Origin: Microbacterium oxydans
GTDB taxonomy: Bacteria; Actinomycetota; Actinomycetes; Actinomycetales; Microbacteriaceae
Assembly: GCF_006540085.1 (NCBI RefSeq)
Contig: NZ_BJOG01000008.1
Coordinates: 186,001-250,000 of the forward strand
Direction of reading: 5' to 3'
DNA: 64,000 bases
Of this stretch, positions 14,988-23,623 are shown piece by piece. The notes below the pieces were generated by a model. It was given only the letters and a program-made list of their open reading frames with translations, made no database searches and was not told the origin of the DNA. The translations under genes and the position numbers were made by a program. Position 1 is the first letter of the stretch. Every line of letters starts with the position of its first letter.

Positions 14988-17792
14988 GTGTCCACTCTCC
15001 TGTCCTCGCTCGGACGCTGGTCCTTCCGGCACCCGTGGCGGGTCCTCGTGTCCTGGTTGCTCGCGCTCGGCATCGCCGGCGCCGGAGCGCTCGTCCTGGG
15101 CGCGGGAACCGACAACACGTTCTCCATCCCCGGTACCGAGTCGCAGGCCGGGCTCGAGCAGCTCTCGCGCTCGTTCCCGCAGGTGAGCGGCACCAATGCG
15201 CAGTTCATCGTGGTCGCCGCCGACGGCGACAAGATCACGGACGCCGAGTACCAGGACGACATCGAGGGCGCGGTCGATGAGCTCGGCGACCTCGACGGCG
15301 TGCTCGCTGCCACCTCGCCGTACGACGAGATGGTCAAGGGCATGATCAACGACGACGACACCGCCGCCATCGTGCGCGTGCAGTTCGACGGCGAATCCAC
15401 TGACGTCTCCGAGGAAACGAAGGATGCGCTGCGCACGGTCGTGAGCGACCTGGGAGCCGAACTCCCGACAGGGTCCCAGACCTCGCTCGGCGGAGATCTG
15501 TTCGCGATCTCGATCCCCGGCGTCACGCTCACCGAAGCCGTCGGACTGCTCATCGCCCTGCTGGTGCTGATCGTCACGTTCCGCTCATTCATCGTGGCCG
15601 GCCTCCCCCTGCTCACCGCGATCCTCGGTGTCGGCATCTCGATGGCCGGCATCTTCACCGCGACCGCGTTCGCCACCGTATCGTCCACCACCCCGCTGCT
15701 GGCTCTCATGCTCGGGCTCGCGGTGGGTATCGACTACGCACTGTTCATCATGGCGAGACATCAGGACCAGGTGCGCGACGGCGTCGACCCGGAGGAGTCG
15801 GCCTCCCGTGCCGTCGGCACCGCCGGATCCGCCGTCGTGTTCGCCGGTGTCACCGTGCTCATCGCCCTGATCGGCCTCGGCTTCGCCGGCATCCCGTTCC
15901 TGACGACCATGGGTATCGCCGCCTCCGCCGCCGTGGCCGTCGCCGTCGCTATCGCCGTCACCCTCACTCCCGCCCTGCTCGGCTTCATGAAGGGCAGGGT
16001 CGTCGGGCGCCCGAAGAAGGTCAGGACCCCGAAGACGAACAAGACCGCCGCCGGTCAGGCGGACGATTCCGTGCCCTCGAAGCCGGTCGTCCCGGTGAAG
16101 GGCAGCGCCCGGTGGGTCGGCGGCGTCATGAAGCACCCCGTGCTGGTGTCGATCGCAGTGGTGCTCGGACTCGGGATCGTCGCCGTCCCCGCGCTCAGCC
16201 TCGACCTCGCTCTGCCGAACGCCGGCGTGCTACCTAAGGACAACGAGGCACGGCAGACCTACGACCTCGTCGGCGAGGAGTTCGGCCCCGGCTTCAACGG
16301 TCCGATGATCCTGACGGGCACGATCGTCACCTCCACCGATCCGCTGACGCTGATGGAGGACCTCGGCGACGCGGTCGCGAAGGTCCCCGGCGTCAAGGAG
16401 GTCGCCCTCGCGACCCCGAACGAGACCGCAGACACCGGGATCGTGCAGATCGTGCCGGAGACCGCGCCCGACGACCCCGCGACCGCCGACCTCGTGCGCG
16501 AGCTGCGCAGCCACCACGATGAATGGCTCGACGAGTTCGGCATCGACCTCAAAGTCACCGGCTTCACGGCCGTCGGCATCGACATCTCCGACCAGCTCGG
16601 CAACGCGCTGCTGCCCTTCGGCATCTTCGTGATCGGCCTCTCGCTCATCCTGCTGACCATCGTGTTCCGATCCCTCTGGGTGCCGATCACCGCCGCCATC
16701 GGCTATCTGTTGTCGATCGTGGCCGCTTTCGGTGTGGTCGGCGCCGTGTTCGAGTGGGGCTGGTTCGCCGATCTGCTGCATGTCGCCAAGGTGGGACCGA
16801 TCATCAGCTTCATGCCGATCATCCTGATGGGCGTGCTGTTCGGCCTCGCCATGGACTACCAGGTGTTCCTCGTCTCCCGCATGCGCGAGGACTTCGTGCA
16901 CGACAAGGACGCGAAGAGTCCCGACCGCGCCACCCGCAGGGCCGCTGCCCTCCGCGCCGTGCGCAGCGGCTTCACCGGCTCGGCGAAGGTCGTCACGGCG
17001 GCAGGACTCATCATGTTCGCGGTGTTCGTGGCCTTCGTCCCTGAGGGCGACTCGTCGCTCAAGCCCATCGCACTCGGCCTCGCCGCCGGCATCGCGTTCG
17101 ATGCCTTCCTGGTGCGGATGACGCTGATCCCCGCCCTCATGGCCATCCTGGGCGAGCGCGCCTGGGAGCTCCCGCGCTGGCTGGAGAAGATCCTCCCCCG
17201 CATCGACGTCGAGGGCGAGGCCGTCGAACGGGAACGCCACTTGGCCGCGTGGCCGGGCGACGGATCGGTCGTCGCCGCCGACGACCTCGAGATCAGCGCG
17301 GATGCGCCGCTGATCGAGAACCTGTCGATGCGGATCCCGGAGGGCGGTGCCCTCATCGCGACCGGTGGCGACCACCGCAGCCGCCGCGCACTGGCTCTGA
17401 CGATCGCGGGACGTCTGACCCCGACGGAGGGACGACTCAGGGTTGCGGGGCACCTCCTCCCCGGCCGCGCCGCCTGGGTGCGCGCACATGTCGGTTGCGT
17501 GCTGATCGACGATGCCGACACAGGGCTCGACGATCTCGCAGAAGCCCTGCGCGGAAAGTCATCCATCGTCGTGATCGACGGGATCGACCGGCTGAGCGGC
17601 GGGCAGCGCGACCAGGCGACGGCGATGCTCCGCGATGCTGCAGCGACCCGCACGATCGCGGTCTTCACCACCGCATCCGATGCCGACTCGGCACGGACGA
17701 CCCTCGCCGAGGCCGGATGGCCAGACGCCCAGACACTCGACACGCGCGCCCCTCGCCGGAGCGCCGCAGAATCCACCGAGGTGACCGCATGA
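14988..17792 (+). CDS. MMPL-family transporter fused to a degenerate ABC ATPase domain
   Basis: RND-superfamily MMPL transporter of 934 residues. The transport part (about residues 1-745) has two halves of about six helices with large extracytoplasmic loops, and carries the proton-relay motifs GIDYALF and AMDYQVF. Such proteins export lipids or hydrophobic compounds using the proton gradient. The last ~185 residues (from about 750) align by eye with an ABC nucleotide-binding domain, but Walker A reads GGDHRSRRAL, with the catalytic Lys replaced by Arg and the following Ser/Thr lost; a Walker-B-like IVVIDGIDRL follows. The GTG start is supported by GGAGG 7 nt upstream. The stop overlaps the YhgE start (ATGA). 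Confidence 0.9.
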   Translation: MSTLLSSLGRWSFRHPWRVLVSWLLALGIAGAGALVLGAGTDNTFSIPGTESQAGLEQLSRSFPQVSGTNAQFIVVAADGDKITDAEYQDDIEGAVDELGDLDGVLAATSPYDEMVKGMINDDDTAAIVRVQFDGESTDVSEETKDALRTVVSDLGAELPTGSQTSLGGDLFAISIPGVTLTEAVGLLIALLVLIVTFRSFIVAGLPLLTAILGVGISMAGIFTATAFATVSSTTPLLALMLGLAVGIDYALFIMARHQDQVRDGVDPEESASRAVGTAGSAVVFAGVTVLIALIGLGFAGIPFLTTMGIAASAAVAVAVAIAVTLTPALLGFMKGRVVGRPKKVRTPKTNKTAAGQADDSVPSKPVVPVKGSARWVGGVMKHPVLVSIAVVLGLGIVAVPALSLDLALPNAGVLPKDNEARQTYDLVGEEFGPGFNGPMILTGTIVTSTDPLTLMEDLGDAVAKVPGVKEVALATPNETADTGIVQIVPETAPDDPATADLVRELRSHHDEWLDEFGIDLKVTGFTAVGIDISDQLGNALLPFGIFVIGLSLILLTIVFRSLWVPITAAIGYLLSIVAAFGVVGAVFEWGWFADLLHVAKVGPIISFMPIILMGVLFGLAMDYQVFLVSRMREDFVHDKDAKSPDRATRRAAALRAVRSGFTGSAKVVTAAGLIMFAVFVAFVPEGDSSLKPIALGLAAGIAFDAFLVRMTLIPALMAILGERAWELPRWLEKILPRIDVEGEAVERERHLAAWPGDGSVVAADDLEISADAPLIENLSMRIPEGGALIATGGDHRSRRALALTIAGRLTPTEGRLRVAGHLLPGRAAWVRAHVGCVLIDDADTGLDDLAEALRGKSSIVVIDGIDRLSGGQRDQATAMLRDAAATRTIAVFTTASDADSARTTLAEAGWPDAQTLDTRAPRRSAAESTEVTA

Positions 17793-19762
17793 CCCTCCCC
17801 ATCGAGCGCGCGCGCTCCCGCAAGCCCATCACGTGGCTGACCATCCTCGGCGTGCTGCTGCTGCCGGCGGCGGTCGGCGGCATCCTGGTCGCGGCACTGC
17901 AGAACCCGACCGAGCGGCTGGACTCGATGACCGCGGCGATCGTCAATCTCGACGAGCCCGTGACCATCGACGGCCAGATGACCCCGCTCGGACGTCAGCT
18001 CGCCTCGGGCCTCGTCGAGGGATCGGACGACCTCGATTCGAACCTCACGTGGGTGATCTCGAACAAGGACGACGCCGCTGACGGACTCGCCGACGGCTCT
18101 TATCAGGCCGTCATCACGATTCCCGAGGACTTCTCGTCCGCCGCCACCTCGGCCGGGACCGCGATCTCCGACGGCGGAGGGAAGGCGGAGAAGGCCACCA
18201 TCGAGGTGACGACCCCGAAGGACGGACTCGTCGCCGACGACCTCATCACGGGCCAGATCGCCGACGTCGCCGCTTCGACCATGGGCACGATGCTCTCCGA
18301 GGCGACGACCGAGAACATCCTGGTCGGCTTCACCACGATCGGCGACCAGATCGGCGAGGCCGCAGATGGTGCCGTCAAGCTCGCGAACGGAGCACGCGAC
18401 GCCGCCACCGGAGCCGCGGCGATCCCGGACGGTGCGGCGAAACTCGCCTCCGGCGCGGGTGAGCTCAGCACGGGTGCGTCCTCACTCGCCTCGGGGCTCG
18501 ACACGATCGCGGGCAAGACCCGTGAAGCTGCGGCGGGTGCGGGACAGATCGGGTCCGGGCTGGCGGCTGGTGGTGCGGAGCTGCAGCAGAACGTCGGCGG
18601 GGTTCAGAAGCTGGTCGGGGCCGTGCAAGGCGCTTCCGCATCGGCGCAATCGGCAGCGACCGGCTCGGTAGCGCTCGCCCAGCGTCTGGGCGGCCTGGCT
18701 CAGCAGGCATGCACACCTCCGGTCACCGACCAAGCGCAGTGCGATCTGTACTCGTCGCTTGCAACCGACGCCGGAGCTGTCGCGAAAGACGCCGGCACGG
18801 CATCGGGCATCCTCACCAACGACGAAGTCGCCGGTGGTGTCGCAGCCCTCCCTGGCACCTTCAGCACTCTGGCGTCCAGCATGTCCCAGGCCGGCGCTGG
18901 CGCCACGCAGCTGTCCTCCGGCCTCACCCAGCTCGCCGACCAGGGTATCGGGGCATCCGCCTCTGGCGCGCGCAGCCTCGCATCCGGTGCGACCCAGCTC
19001 TCCGGCGGCGCGACCGCTCTCGCCGACGGCGCGACCGAGCTCACGACCGGACTCGACACGCTGGCGACCGGCACGGGCGACCTCGCGGGCGGGCTGCGCA
19101 CGGCATCCGACTCGCTCCCCTCGTTCAGCGACACCGAGTCGAAGTCGCTCGCCTCTGTGATCGCCGACCCGGTGTCGTCGAACTCGTCGGTGGACACGAT
19201 CTTCGGCCCCACCGCGATCCCGCTGCTCGCCGCGGTCGTGCTCTGGTTCGGTGGACTCGCGACGTTCGTCGTGATGCGCGCCCACACCGCTCGCACGCTC
19301 ACCTCTCGACGGTCTTCGGCGGGTCTGACTCTGCGCGCGTTCGCTCCGGCGGCGCTGATCGGTGCCGGTCAGGGTCTGCTCGTGTCGTTGATCGTGCAGA
19401 TCGTGGCGAGCTACGACGCGGGCACCTGGTGGGCCTTCGCGGGCACAGCGGTCCTCGCCGGAGTGGTGTTCGCCGCCGTCAACCAGGCTCTCGTCGCGGT
19501 GTTCGGCGGCGTCGGTCGCTGGATCTCGGCCCTGGTGGGAGTGCTCGCCGTAGCGACGGGCCTGATCTCGACCGTGCCGGACTGGCTCGCCGGCATCGGT
19601 GCGGCACTTCCGACGGCCCCGGCCTTCGCAGGGCTCATCACGGCCAGTGGTTCGGCCGTCGCCGCGCTGGTCGTCTGGGGCGTGCTGTCACTCGTGGCCA
19701 CCACGCTCGCCGTGACGCTGCGACGCACCACCTCGGCCAAGGCGGTCCTCGCCACCACCTGA
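17789..19762 (+). CDS. YhgE/Pip family membrane protein
   Basis: Protein of 657 residues with one N-terminal membrane helix (TILGVLLLPAAVGGILVAAL), a long extracytoplasmic region and about five C-terminal helices, as in YhgE/Pip (phage-infection protein) and the ESX-linked EsaA family. The central part is full of Gly/Ala/Ser-rich heptad-like repeats (GAGELSTGASSLASGLDTI and similar), typical of the family's coiled stalk. Translation is coupled to the MMPL gene by a 4-base overlap. The two probably form one envelope export or remodelling system controlled by TetR. Confidence 0.9.
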   Translation: MTLPIERARSRKPITWLTILGVLLLPAAVGGILVAALQNPTERLDSMTAAIVNLDEPVTIDGQMTPLGRQLASGLVEGSDDLDSNLTWVISNKDDAADGLADGSYQAVITIPEDFSSAATSAGTAISDGGGKAEKATIEVTTPKDGLVADDLITGQIADVAASTMGTMLSEATTENILVGFTTIGDQIGEAADGAVKLANGARDAATGAAAIPDGAAKLASGAGELSTGASSLASGLDTIAGKTREAAAGAGQIGSGLAAGGAELQQNVGGVQKLVGAVQGASASAQSAATGSVALAQRLGGLAQQACTPPVTDQAQCDLYSSLATDAGAVAKDAGTASGILTNDEVAGGVAALPGTFSTLASSMSQAGAGATQLSSGLTQLADQGIGASASGARSLASGATQLSGGATALADGATELTTGLDTLATGTGDLAGGLRTASDSLPSFSDTESKSLASVIADPVSSNSSVDTIFGPTAIPLLAAVVLWFGGLATFVVMRAHTARTLTSRRSSAGLTLRAFAPAALIGAGQGLLVSLIVQIVASYDAGTWWAFAGTAVLAGVVFAAVNQALVAVFGGVGRWISALVGVLAVATGLISTVPDWLAGIGAALPTAPAFAGLITASGSAVAALVVWGVLSLVATTLAVTLRRTTSAKAVLATT

Positions 19763-19843
19763 CTCCCTCCTGCTCTGCCCCCTCCCTGCCCCCTCCCTGC
19801 CCTGCCCTGCCCTGCCCTGCCCCCTGCCCTGCCCTGACCTGCC
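19763..19843. repeat. CCCTG-rich tandem repeat
   Basis: Directly after the YhgE stop codon, about 80 bases consist of imperfect tandem copies of CCCTG/CTGCC (with CCCCT interruptions). It encodes no obvious gene. Confidence 0.8.
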
Positions 19844-19921
19844 AAAACGGAGACCATCTCCCCTCAGCTCAGCGCGTCGACATGTGACGCGCCGAGCCGT
19901 GCGCGTGACGGTCTCCGTTTT
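19844..19921. terminator. Long stem-loop, GAGACC-type palindrome A
   Basis: Arms AAAACGGAGACC (19844-19855) and GGTCTCCGTTTT (19910-19921) are perfect 12-bp complements. The loop holds a second hairpin GCGCGTC (19872-19878) with GACGCGC (19886-19892). The right arm ends in TTTT, so it can act as a terminator for the MMPL/YhgE operon. It shares its core with palindrome B at 20565-20639. Confidence 0.6.
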
Positions 19922-19941
19922 CGCATGCGGTGACCAGGACC

Positions 19942-19947
19942 TAGGCT
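19942..19947 (+). promoter_or_regulatory. Candidate -10 box (TAGGCT), leaderless start
   Basis: TAGGCT, 6 nt, then the ATG of the LigT-like gene; no Shine-Dalgarno. Confidence 0.5.
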
Positions 19948-19953
19948 CCTGAC

Positions 19954-20544
19954 ATGCGTCGACCGTTCATGGACACCCCCGACCAGCTCGAGAGCTTGGA
20001 GGGGCAGCAGTACCTCGTGCTCCGGCCCACTGTCGAGGTCGCCGATACCTACCGGGAAGTGCAGGACACTGCACTCGCACGGCTCGGCGCTCCGGTACGA
20101 CGACCGCACACCGGGCACGTCACGCTCCGAGGCTTCTACGAGCCCGAGCGGCGCGACGAACTCGCCACGCTGATCCGCTCCTGGGCGGCGCAGCAGACGC
20201 CGATCGAGATCACCGCCGAGGCCGTGGACGAGTTCCCCACGCCGTGGCAGATCCTGATCGTGCGCCTCGCCCGCACCGCATCACTCGTCTCGGCGTACTC
20301 GTCCCTGACCACCGCGCTGGATGCCACGGACTTCCGCCGCCTGGGCGAGCTGCCGTTGGAGGAGTGGACCTTCCACCTCTCGGTGCTCTACGGCAAGACT
20401 CTCGACCCGGAGGTCTGGTCGCACTTCGCGCAGCCCGAGTCGCGTGCTCTCGAGCCTGCGCCCGCCGAGACCATCACCGAAGCCGAGCTGGTCTGGTACG
20501 AGGACGGCATCGAGCACGCCGAGGTCCTGCCGTTGGGCGGCTGA
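19954..20544 (+). CDS. 2'-5' RNA ligase family protein (2H phosphoesterase)
   Basis: Protein of 196 residues with the two HxT/S motifs of the 2H phosphoesterase superfamily: His55-Val-Thr-Leu and His141-Leu-Ser-Val. Relatives (LigT/ThpR, CPDases) act on 2',5'-phosphodiester or 2',3'-cyclic phosphate ends of RNA. Which reaction this protein performs is unknown. It stands alone between two long palindromes and has a leaderless-type promoter. Confidence 0.82.
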   Translation: MRRPFMDTPDQLESLEGQQYLVLRPTVEVADTYREVQDTALARLGAPVRRPHTGHVTLRGFYEPERRDELATLIRSWAAQQTPIEITAEAVDEFPTPWQILIVRLARTASLVSAYSSLTTALDATDFRRLGELPLEEWTFHLSVLYGKTLDPEVWSHFAQPESRALEPAPAETITEAELVWYEDGIEHAEVLPLGG

Positions 20545-20564
20545 CCTCGCTCCCGCTCCGGCCG

Positions 20565-20639
20565 AAACAGAGACCTCCCGCACTCTGCCCCGCGTGTCCT
20601 GTGTGGACGCGCCGGGCCTGATGCAGGAGGTCTCTGTTT
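20565..20639. terminator. Long stem-loop, GAGACC-type palindrome B
   Basis: Arms AAACAGAGACCTCC (20565-20578) and GGAGGTCTCTGTTT (20626-20639), perfect 14-bp complements with a 47-base loop, the right arm running into TTTT. It lies between the convergent LigT-like and ccsB genes, so it can stop transcription from both sides. The core matches palindrome A. Confidence 0.65.
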
Positions 20640-20640
20640 T

Positions 20641-20710
20641 CGCAGCTGAGTGTTCGCGGCTGAGTGTTCGCGGCCGGGATTTCGCAGCCGAGTCGTCGCA
20701 GCCGAGCGCG
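20641..20710. repeat. Five degenerate 14-bp tandem units 3' of ccsB
   Basis: Units CGCAGCTGAGTGTT, CGCGGCTGAGTGTT, CGCGGCCGGGATTT, CGCAGCCGAGTCGT, CGCAGCCGAGCGCG. The array abuts the ccsB stop codon (complement of 20713-20715). Confidence 0.7.
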
Positions 20711-20712
20711 GC

Positions 20713-21687
20713 TCAGCTCAGGCCGGAGTAGGCGTGCAGACCCTTGAAGAAGACGTTCACGATCGTGAAGTTGAAGATCACGGCCGAGAATCCGACGATC
20801 GCGAGCCACGCCGAGGGGTTGCCCCGCCAACCGCGGGTAGCCCGTGCGTGGATGTAGCCGGCATAGATGACCCAGATCACGAAGGTCCAGGTCTCCTTCA
20901 CGTCGAAGCCCCAGAAGCGGCTCCAGGCGTAGTACGCCCAGATGGAGCCCGCGATGAGAGTGAAGGTCCAGAGGATGAACCCGATGATCGTGAACATGTA
21001 CGCCAGGCTCTCCAGGCGCACCGCGTTCGGGAAGGTGCGGAGGAAGCCTGGGCCCGTCTTGGTCGCCCCCTCGCCCAGCAGGCGCTCACGTCGCGACTGC
21101 ATGAGCTGGATCACCGAGAGGGCGAAAGCCAGCGCGAAGAATGCCGTCGCGAGCGAGGCGACGAACACGTGGATGACGAGCCACACGCTCTTCAGCGGGT
21201 CCATCAGCGGCGAGACGTCGACGTAGAAGTTGGTCGCTCCGAGGCCGAGCAGCACGACGACGAGGCCCGTGATGAACGTGCCGAGGAACCGCAGGTCGAT
21301 ACGCGTGAGCACGACGAGGTACACGGCGATGATGAGCAGCGTGCCCATCATCGCGAACTCGTAGAGGTTCGCCCACGGCACACGACCGGCGGCGATGCCA
21401 CGCGTGACAGCGGACGCGAGGTGGAACAGGAAGCCGAGTACCGTGAGCGAGGTGCCGATCCTGGCCATCACGAATCGCTGCGGGGCGGAACCCGCATCAG
21501 ACCCGCCCGACGCTGCGGGGATGCTTGCTCCACCGGCCCCTACGAGCACCGACTCCCGCACGTTCTGTGCATCGGCCGTCGCCTGCGAACGCCGCGCGAG
21601 ATCGAAGGCGTAGGCCACGAAGGCTGCCGCGTAGATCGCGATCGCCGTCCACAGCAGGACCGGCGAGATCACGTTGAGCTCGAGCAT
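20713..21687 (-). CDS. ccsB: Cytochrome c biogenesis protein CcsB/ResC
   Basis: Haem-handling membrane subunit of system II cytochrome c synthetase, 324 residues, about eight helices. The family WWD-type motif appears as WAYYAWSRFWGFDVKETWTFVIW, and conserved His residues near helix ends (for example VWLVIHVF) are candidate haem ligands. It is last in the resA-ccdA-resB-ccsB operon. A TAGACT 6 nt before the ATG, within the end of resB, may give it a promoter of its own. Confidence 0.95.
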   Translation of the reverse strand: MLELNVISPVLLWTAIAIYAAAFVAYAFDLARRSQATADAQNVRESVLVGAGGASIPAASGGSDAGSAPQRFVMARIGTSLTVLGFLFHLASAVTRGIAAGRVPWANLYEFAMMGTLLIIAVYLVVLTRIDLRFLGTFITGLVVVLLGLGATNFYVDVSPLMDPLKSVWLVIHVFVASLATAFFALAFALSVIQLMQSRRERLLGEGATKTGPGFLRTFPNAVRLESLAYMFTIIGFILWTFTLIAGSIWAYYAWSRFWGFDVKETWTFVIWVIYAGYIHARATRGWRGNPSAWLAIVGFSAVIFNFTIVNVFFKGLHAYSGLS

Positions 21688-21691
21688 GGTG

Positions 21692-23623
21692 TCAGTCTAC
21701 TTTCCGGGTGTCGGTTGCCGGGGCTTCCACCTCGGCGGACTTGGTCGCGATGTCATCAGCCACGGTGTGATCGTCCGCGGTGTCGTCGGCAGGGTTCTCG
21801 CCGTCCTCGGCCCGCACCGTGGTGCCGCCTGCCGCGTCGAGCAGTCGGGCGTGGCCGGCGACGAGGTCGTCCACCGCTGCCGCGAGCGTCGGGTCTTCCC
21901 CACGGGCGAGCGCCGCGTATTCGAGGGCGACCTCGCCGTCCTGCGCCGTGGCCTTGACCCACACACGTCGCCGCGGAACGAACAGCGCGACCATGAGACC
22001 GCCGAGGGCCAGCAGCGCGAAGCCGAGCACCCACACACCTGACTCGTCACGGTGGATCTGCAGCGAGGCGAAGCGCTTCACCGACTGGGAGGCATCCGTG
22101 GCGCCGGCCGGAGACTCGTCCTCGAAGGTCACCGAGCCGAGGCCGTTCGGCAGCTGCGCGGTCTGCCCGGGGGCAAGCTCGATCGACTTGACGTCGGTGG
22201 TGCGGCCCGTGAGCTTCGTCATGCCAGTGGTGTCGAGCACGTAGACGGAGCGCGGCACACCCTCGTTGATGCCGAGGTCACCCGTGTACACGTCGAGCGT
22301 GAGCGTCGGGTTCGTGAGGTCGCCGTACGCGGAGAAGAACGCACCGCTCTCGAGCACACCCGTGGTCGGGTAGAAGAACCCGACCAGGCCGACCTGCTCG
22401 GCCAACCCGTCCGGCACCTTGAGCACGCCGAGCGAGGTCATGTTGTTGTCCTGCGGCAGGAACGGCGTGCTGTTGGTGAACACGACATTGCCCTCGGGAT
22501 CGCGCACCGTCACCGTCGGCGCGTAGCCGTTGCCGAGCAGGAACACGTCGTCGTCGGCGACACCGAGGGGCTCGTTGACCTTGACGGAGCCGGTACGTTC
22601 CTCGCCGTTCTCCTGCACGGTGACGTTGGCGGAGAAGTCGCCGGCCTGACCGGACCCCGGCTCACCGAACGGCTGGTAGGTCACGTCGAAGGAGTCGAGG
22701 CGCATCGAGTACGGGGAGAACGCGTCGTCGCCCACGAACCGTCCGCGGTTCATCGAGTCGTAGTCGAGGAGCGTGTTGGCGAAGGTCTCGCCCTCGACCA
22801 GCACCCGCTGCCCGGTGTAGGAGAACCCTCCGCCGATGCCGACCGTGACCAGCACGCCGACGAGCGCGAGGTGGAAGAGCAGGTTGCCGGTCTCGCGCCA
22901 ATAGCCGCGCTCGGCGGAGACCGAGAACGTGCGTCCGCGGTCGTAGCGCTCCACCCGGTAGCCGAGGGCCTTCAGCTGCTTCGTCGCGACGTCGATGGAC
23001 GCGGCCGCCTCGGCTTCCGCATCGCCGGTCTTGGTTCCGGAGTCCGCCGCGGGATCGCGCGTGACGGCGCGGTAGTCCTCGAGGCGCTGCAGCCGGGCGG
23101 GGGTACGCGGCGGGCGGGCACGCAGCGCCTTGGCGTGGTGCTTGATGCGCGGGATCACGCAGCCGACGAGCGAGGCGAACAGGAGCAGGTAGATCGCCGA
23201 GAACCACGGCGACAGGTAGACGTCGAAGAGCTTGAGGCCGTCGAGGATCGGGAACAGGTCGGGGTTGTCGCGCTCCCACTGCGTCACACCGTTGGGGTCG
23301 GCCATCCGCTGCGGGAAGATCGAGCCGGGAATGGCGGCGATCGCCAGGACAAGCAGCAGGATCAGTGCCGTGCGCATCGAGGTCAGCTGACGCCAGCCCC
23401 AGCGCAGCCAGCCGACCAACCCGAGGCGCGGCTGGGTGATCGAGTCGTCTCCGTCGACGTGGTCGGACGGGCGGAGCGGATCGCTGGAGTCGCTGTTCGC
23501 GGCACCCTTGTTCTTGGTCATGACCTTCTCAGTGCGGGGAGTTTTCTCGGGACGGATGGGCTTGTCGGGACGGCTACCATCTCGCTCGCTCGTCTCGGGA
23601 TCGTCAGAGCGGGAGGATGACAC
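21692..23623 (-). CDS. resB: Cytochrome c biogenesis protein ResB
   Basis: ResB subunit of 643 residues. It has a charged N-terminal extension, helices near residues 75-100 and 135-155, then a third near 235, a large extracytoplasmic domain (about 260-530), and a last helix (VWVLGFALLALGGLMVALF) before an acidic cytoplasmic tail. With CcsB it forms the holocytochrome c synthetase that carries haem across the membrane. Its start overlaps the end of ccdA by 20 bases, and ccsB starts 4 bases after its stop. Confidence 0.93.
   Translation of the reverse strand: MSSSRSDDPETSERDGSRPDKPIRPEKTPRTEKVMTKNKGAANSDSSDPLRPSDHVDGDDSITQPRLGLVGWLRWGWRQLTSMRTALILLLVLAIAAIPGSIFPQRMADPNGVTQWERDNPDLFPILDGLKLFDVYLSPWFSAIYLLLFASLVGCVIPRIKHHAKALRARPPRTPARLQRLEDYRAVTRDPAADSGTKTGDAEAEAAASIDVATKQLKALGYRVERYDRGRTFSVSAERGYWRETGNLLFHLALVGVLVTVGIGGGFSYTGQRVLVEGETFANTLLDYDSMNRGRFVGDDAFSPYSMRLDSFDVTYQPFGEPGSGQAGDFSANVTVQENGEERTGSVKVNEPLGVADDDVFLLGNGYAPTVTVRDPEGNVVFTNSTPFLPQDNNMTSLGVLKVPDGLAEQVGLVGFFYPTTGVLESGAFFSAYGDLTNPTLTLDVYTGDLGINEGVPRSVYVLDTTGMTKLTGRTTDVKSIELAPGQTAQLPNGLGSVTFEDESPAGATDASQSVKRFASLQIHRDESGVWVLGFALLALGGLMVALFVPRRRVWVKATAQDGEVALEYAALARGEDPTLAAAVDDLVAGHARLLDAAGGTTVRAEDGENPADDTADDHTVADDIATKSAEVEAPATDTRKVD
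21694..21699 (-). promoter_or_regulatory. Candidate internal -10 box (TAGACT) for ccsB
   Basis: Minus-strand TAGACT followed by 6 nt and the ccsB ATG, overlapping the final codons of resB. It could allow ccsB to be made without the rest of the operon. Confidence 0.4.
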
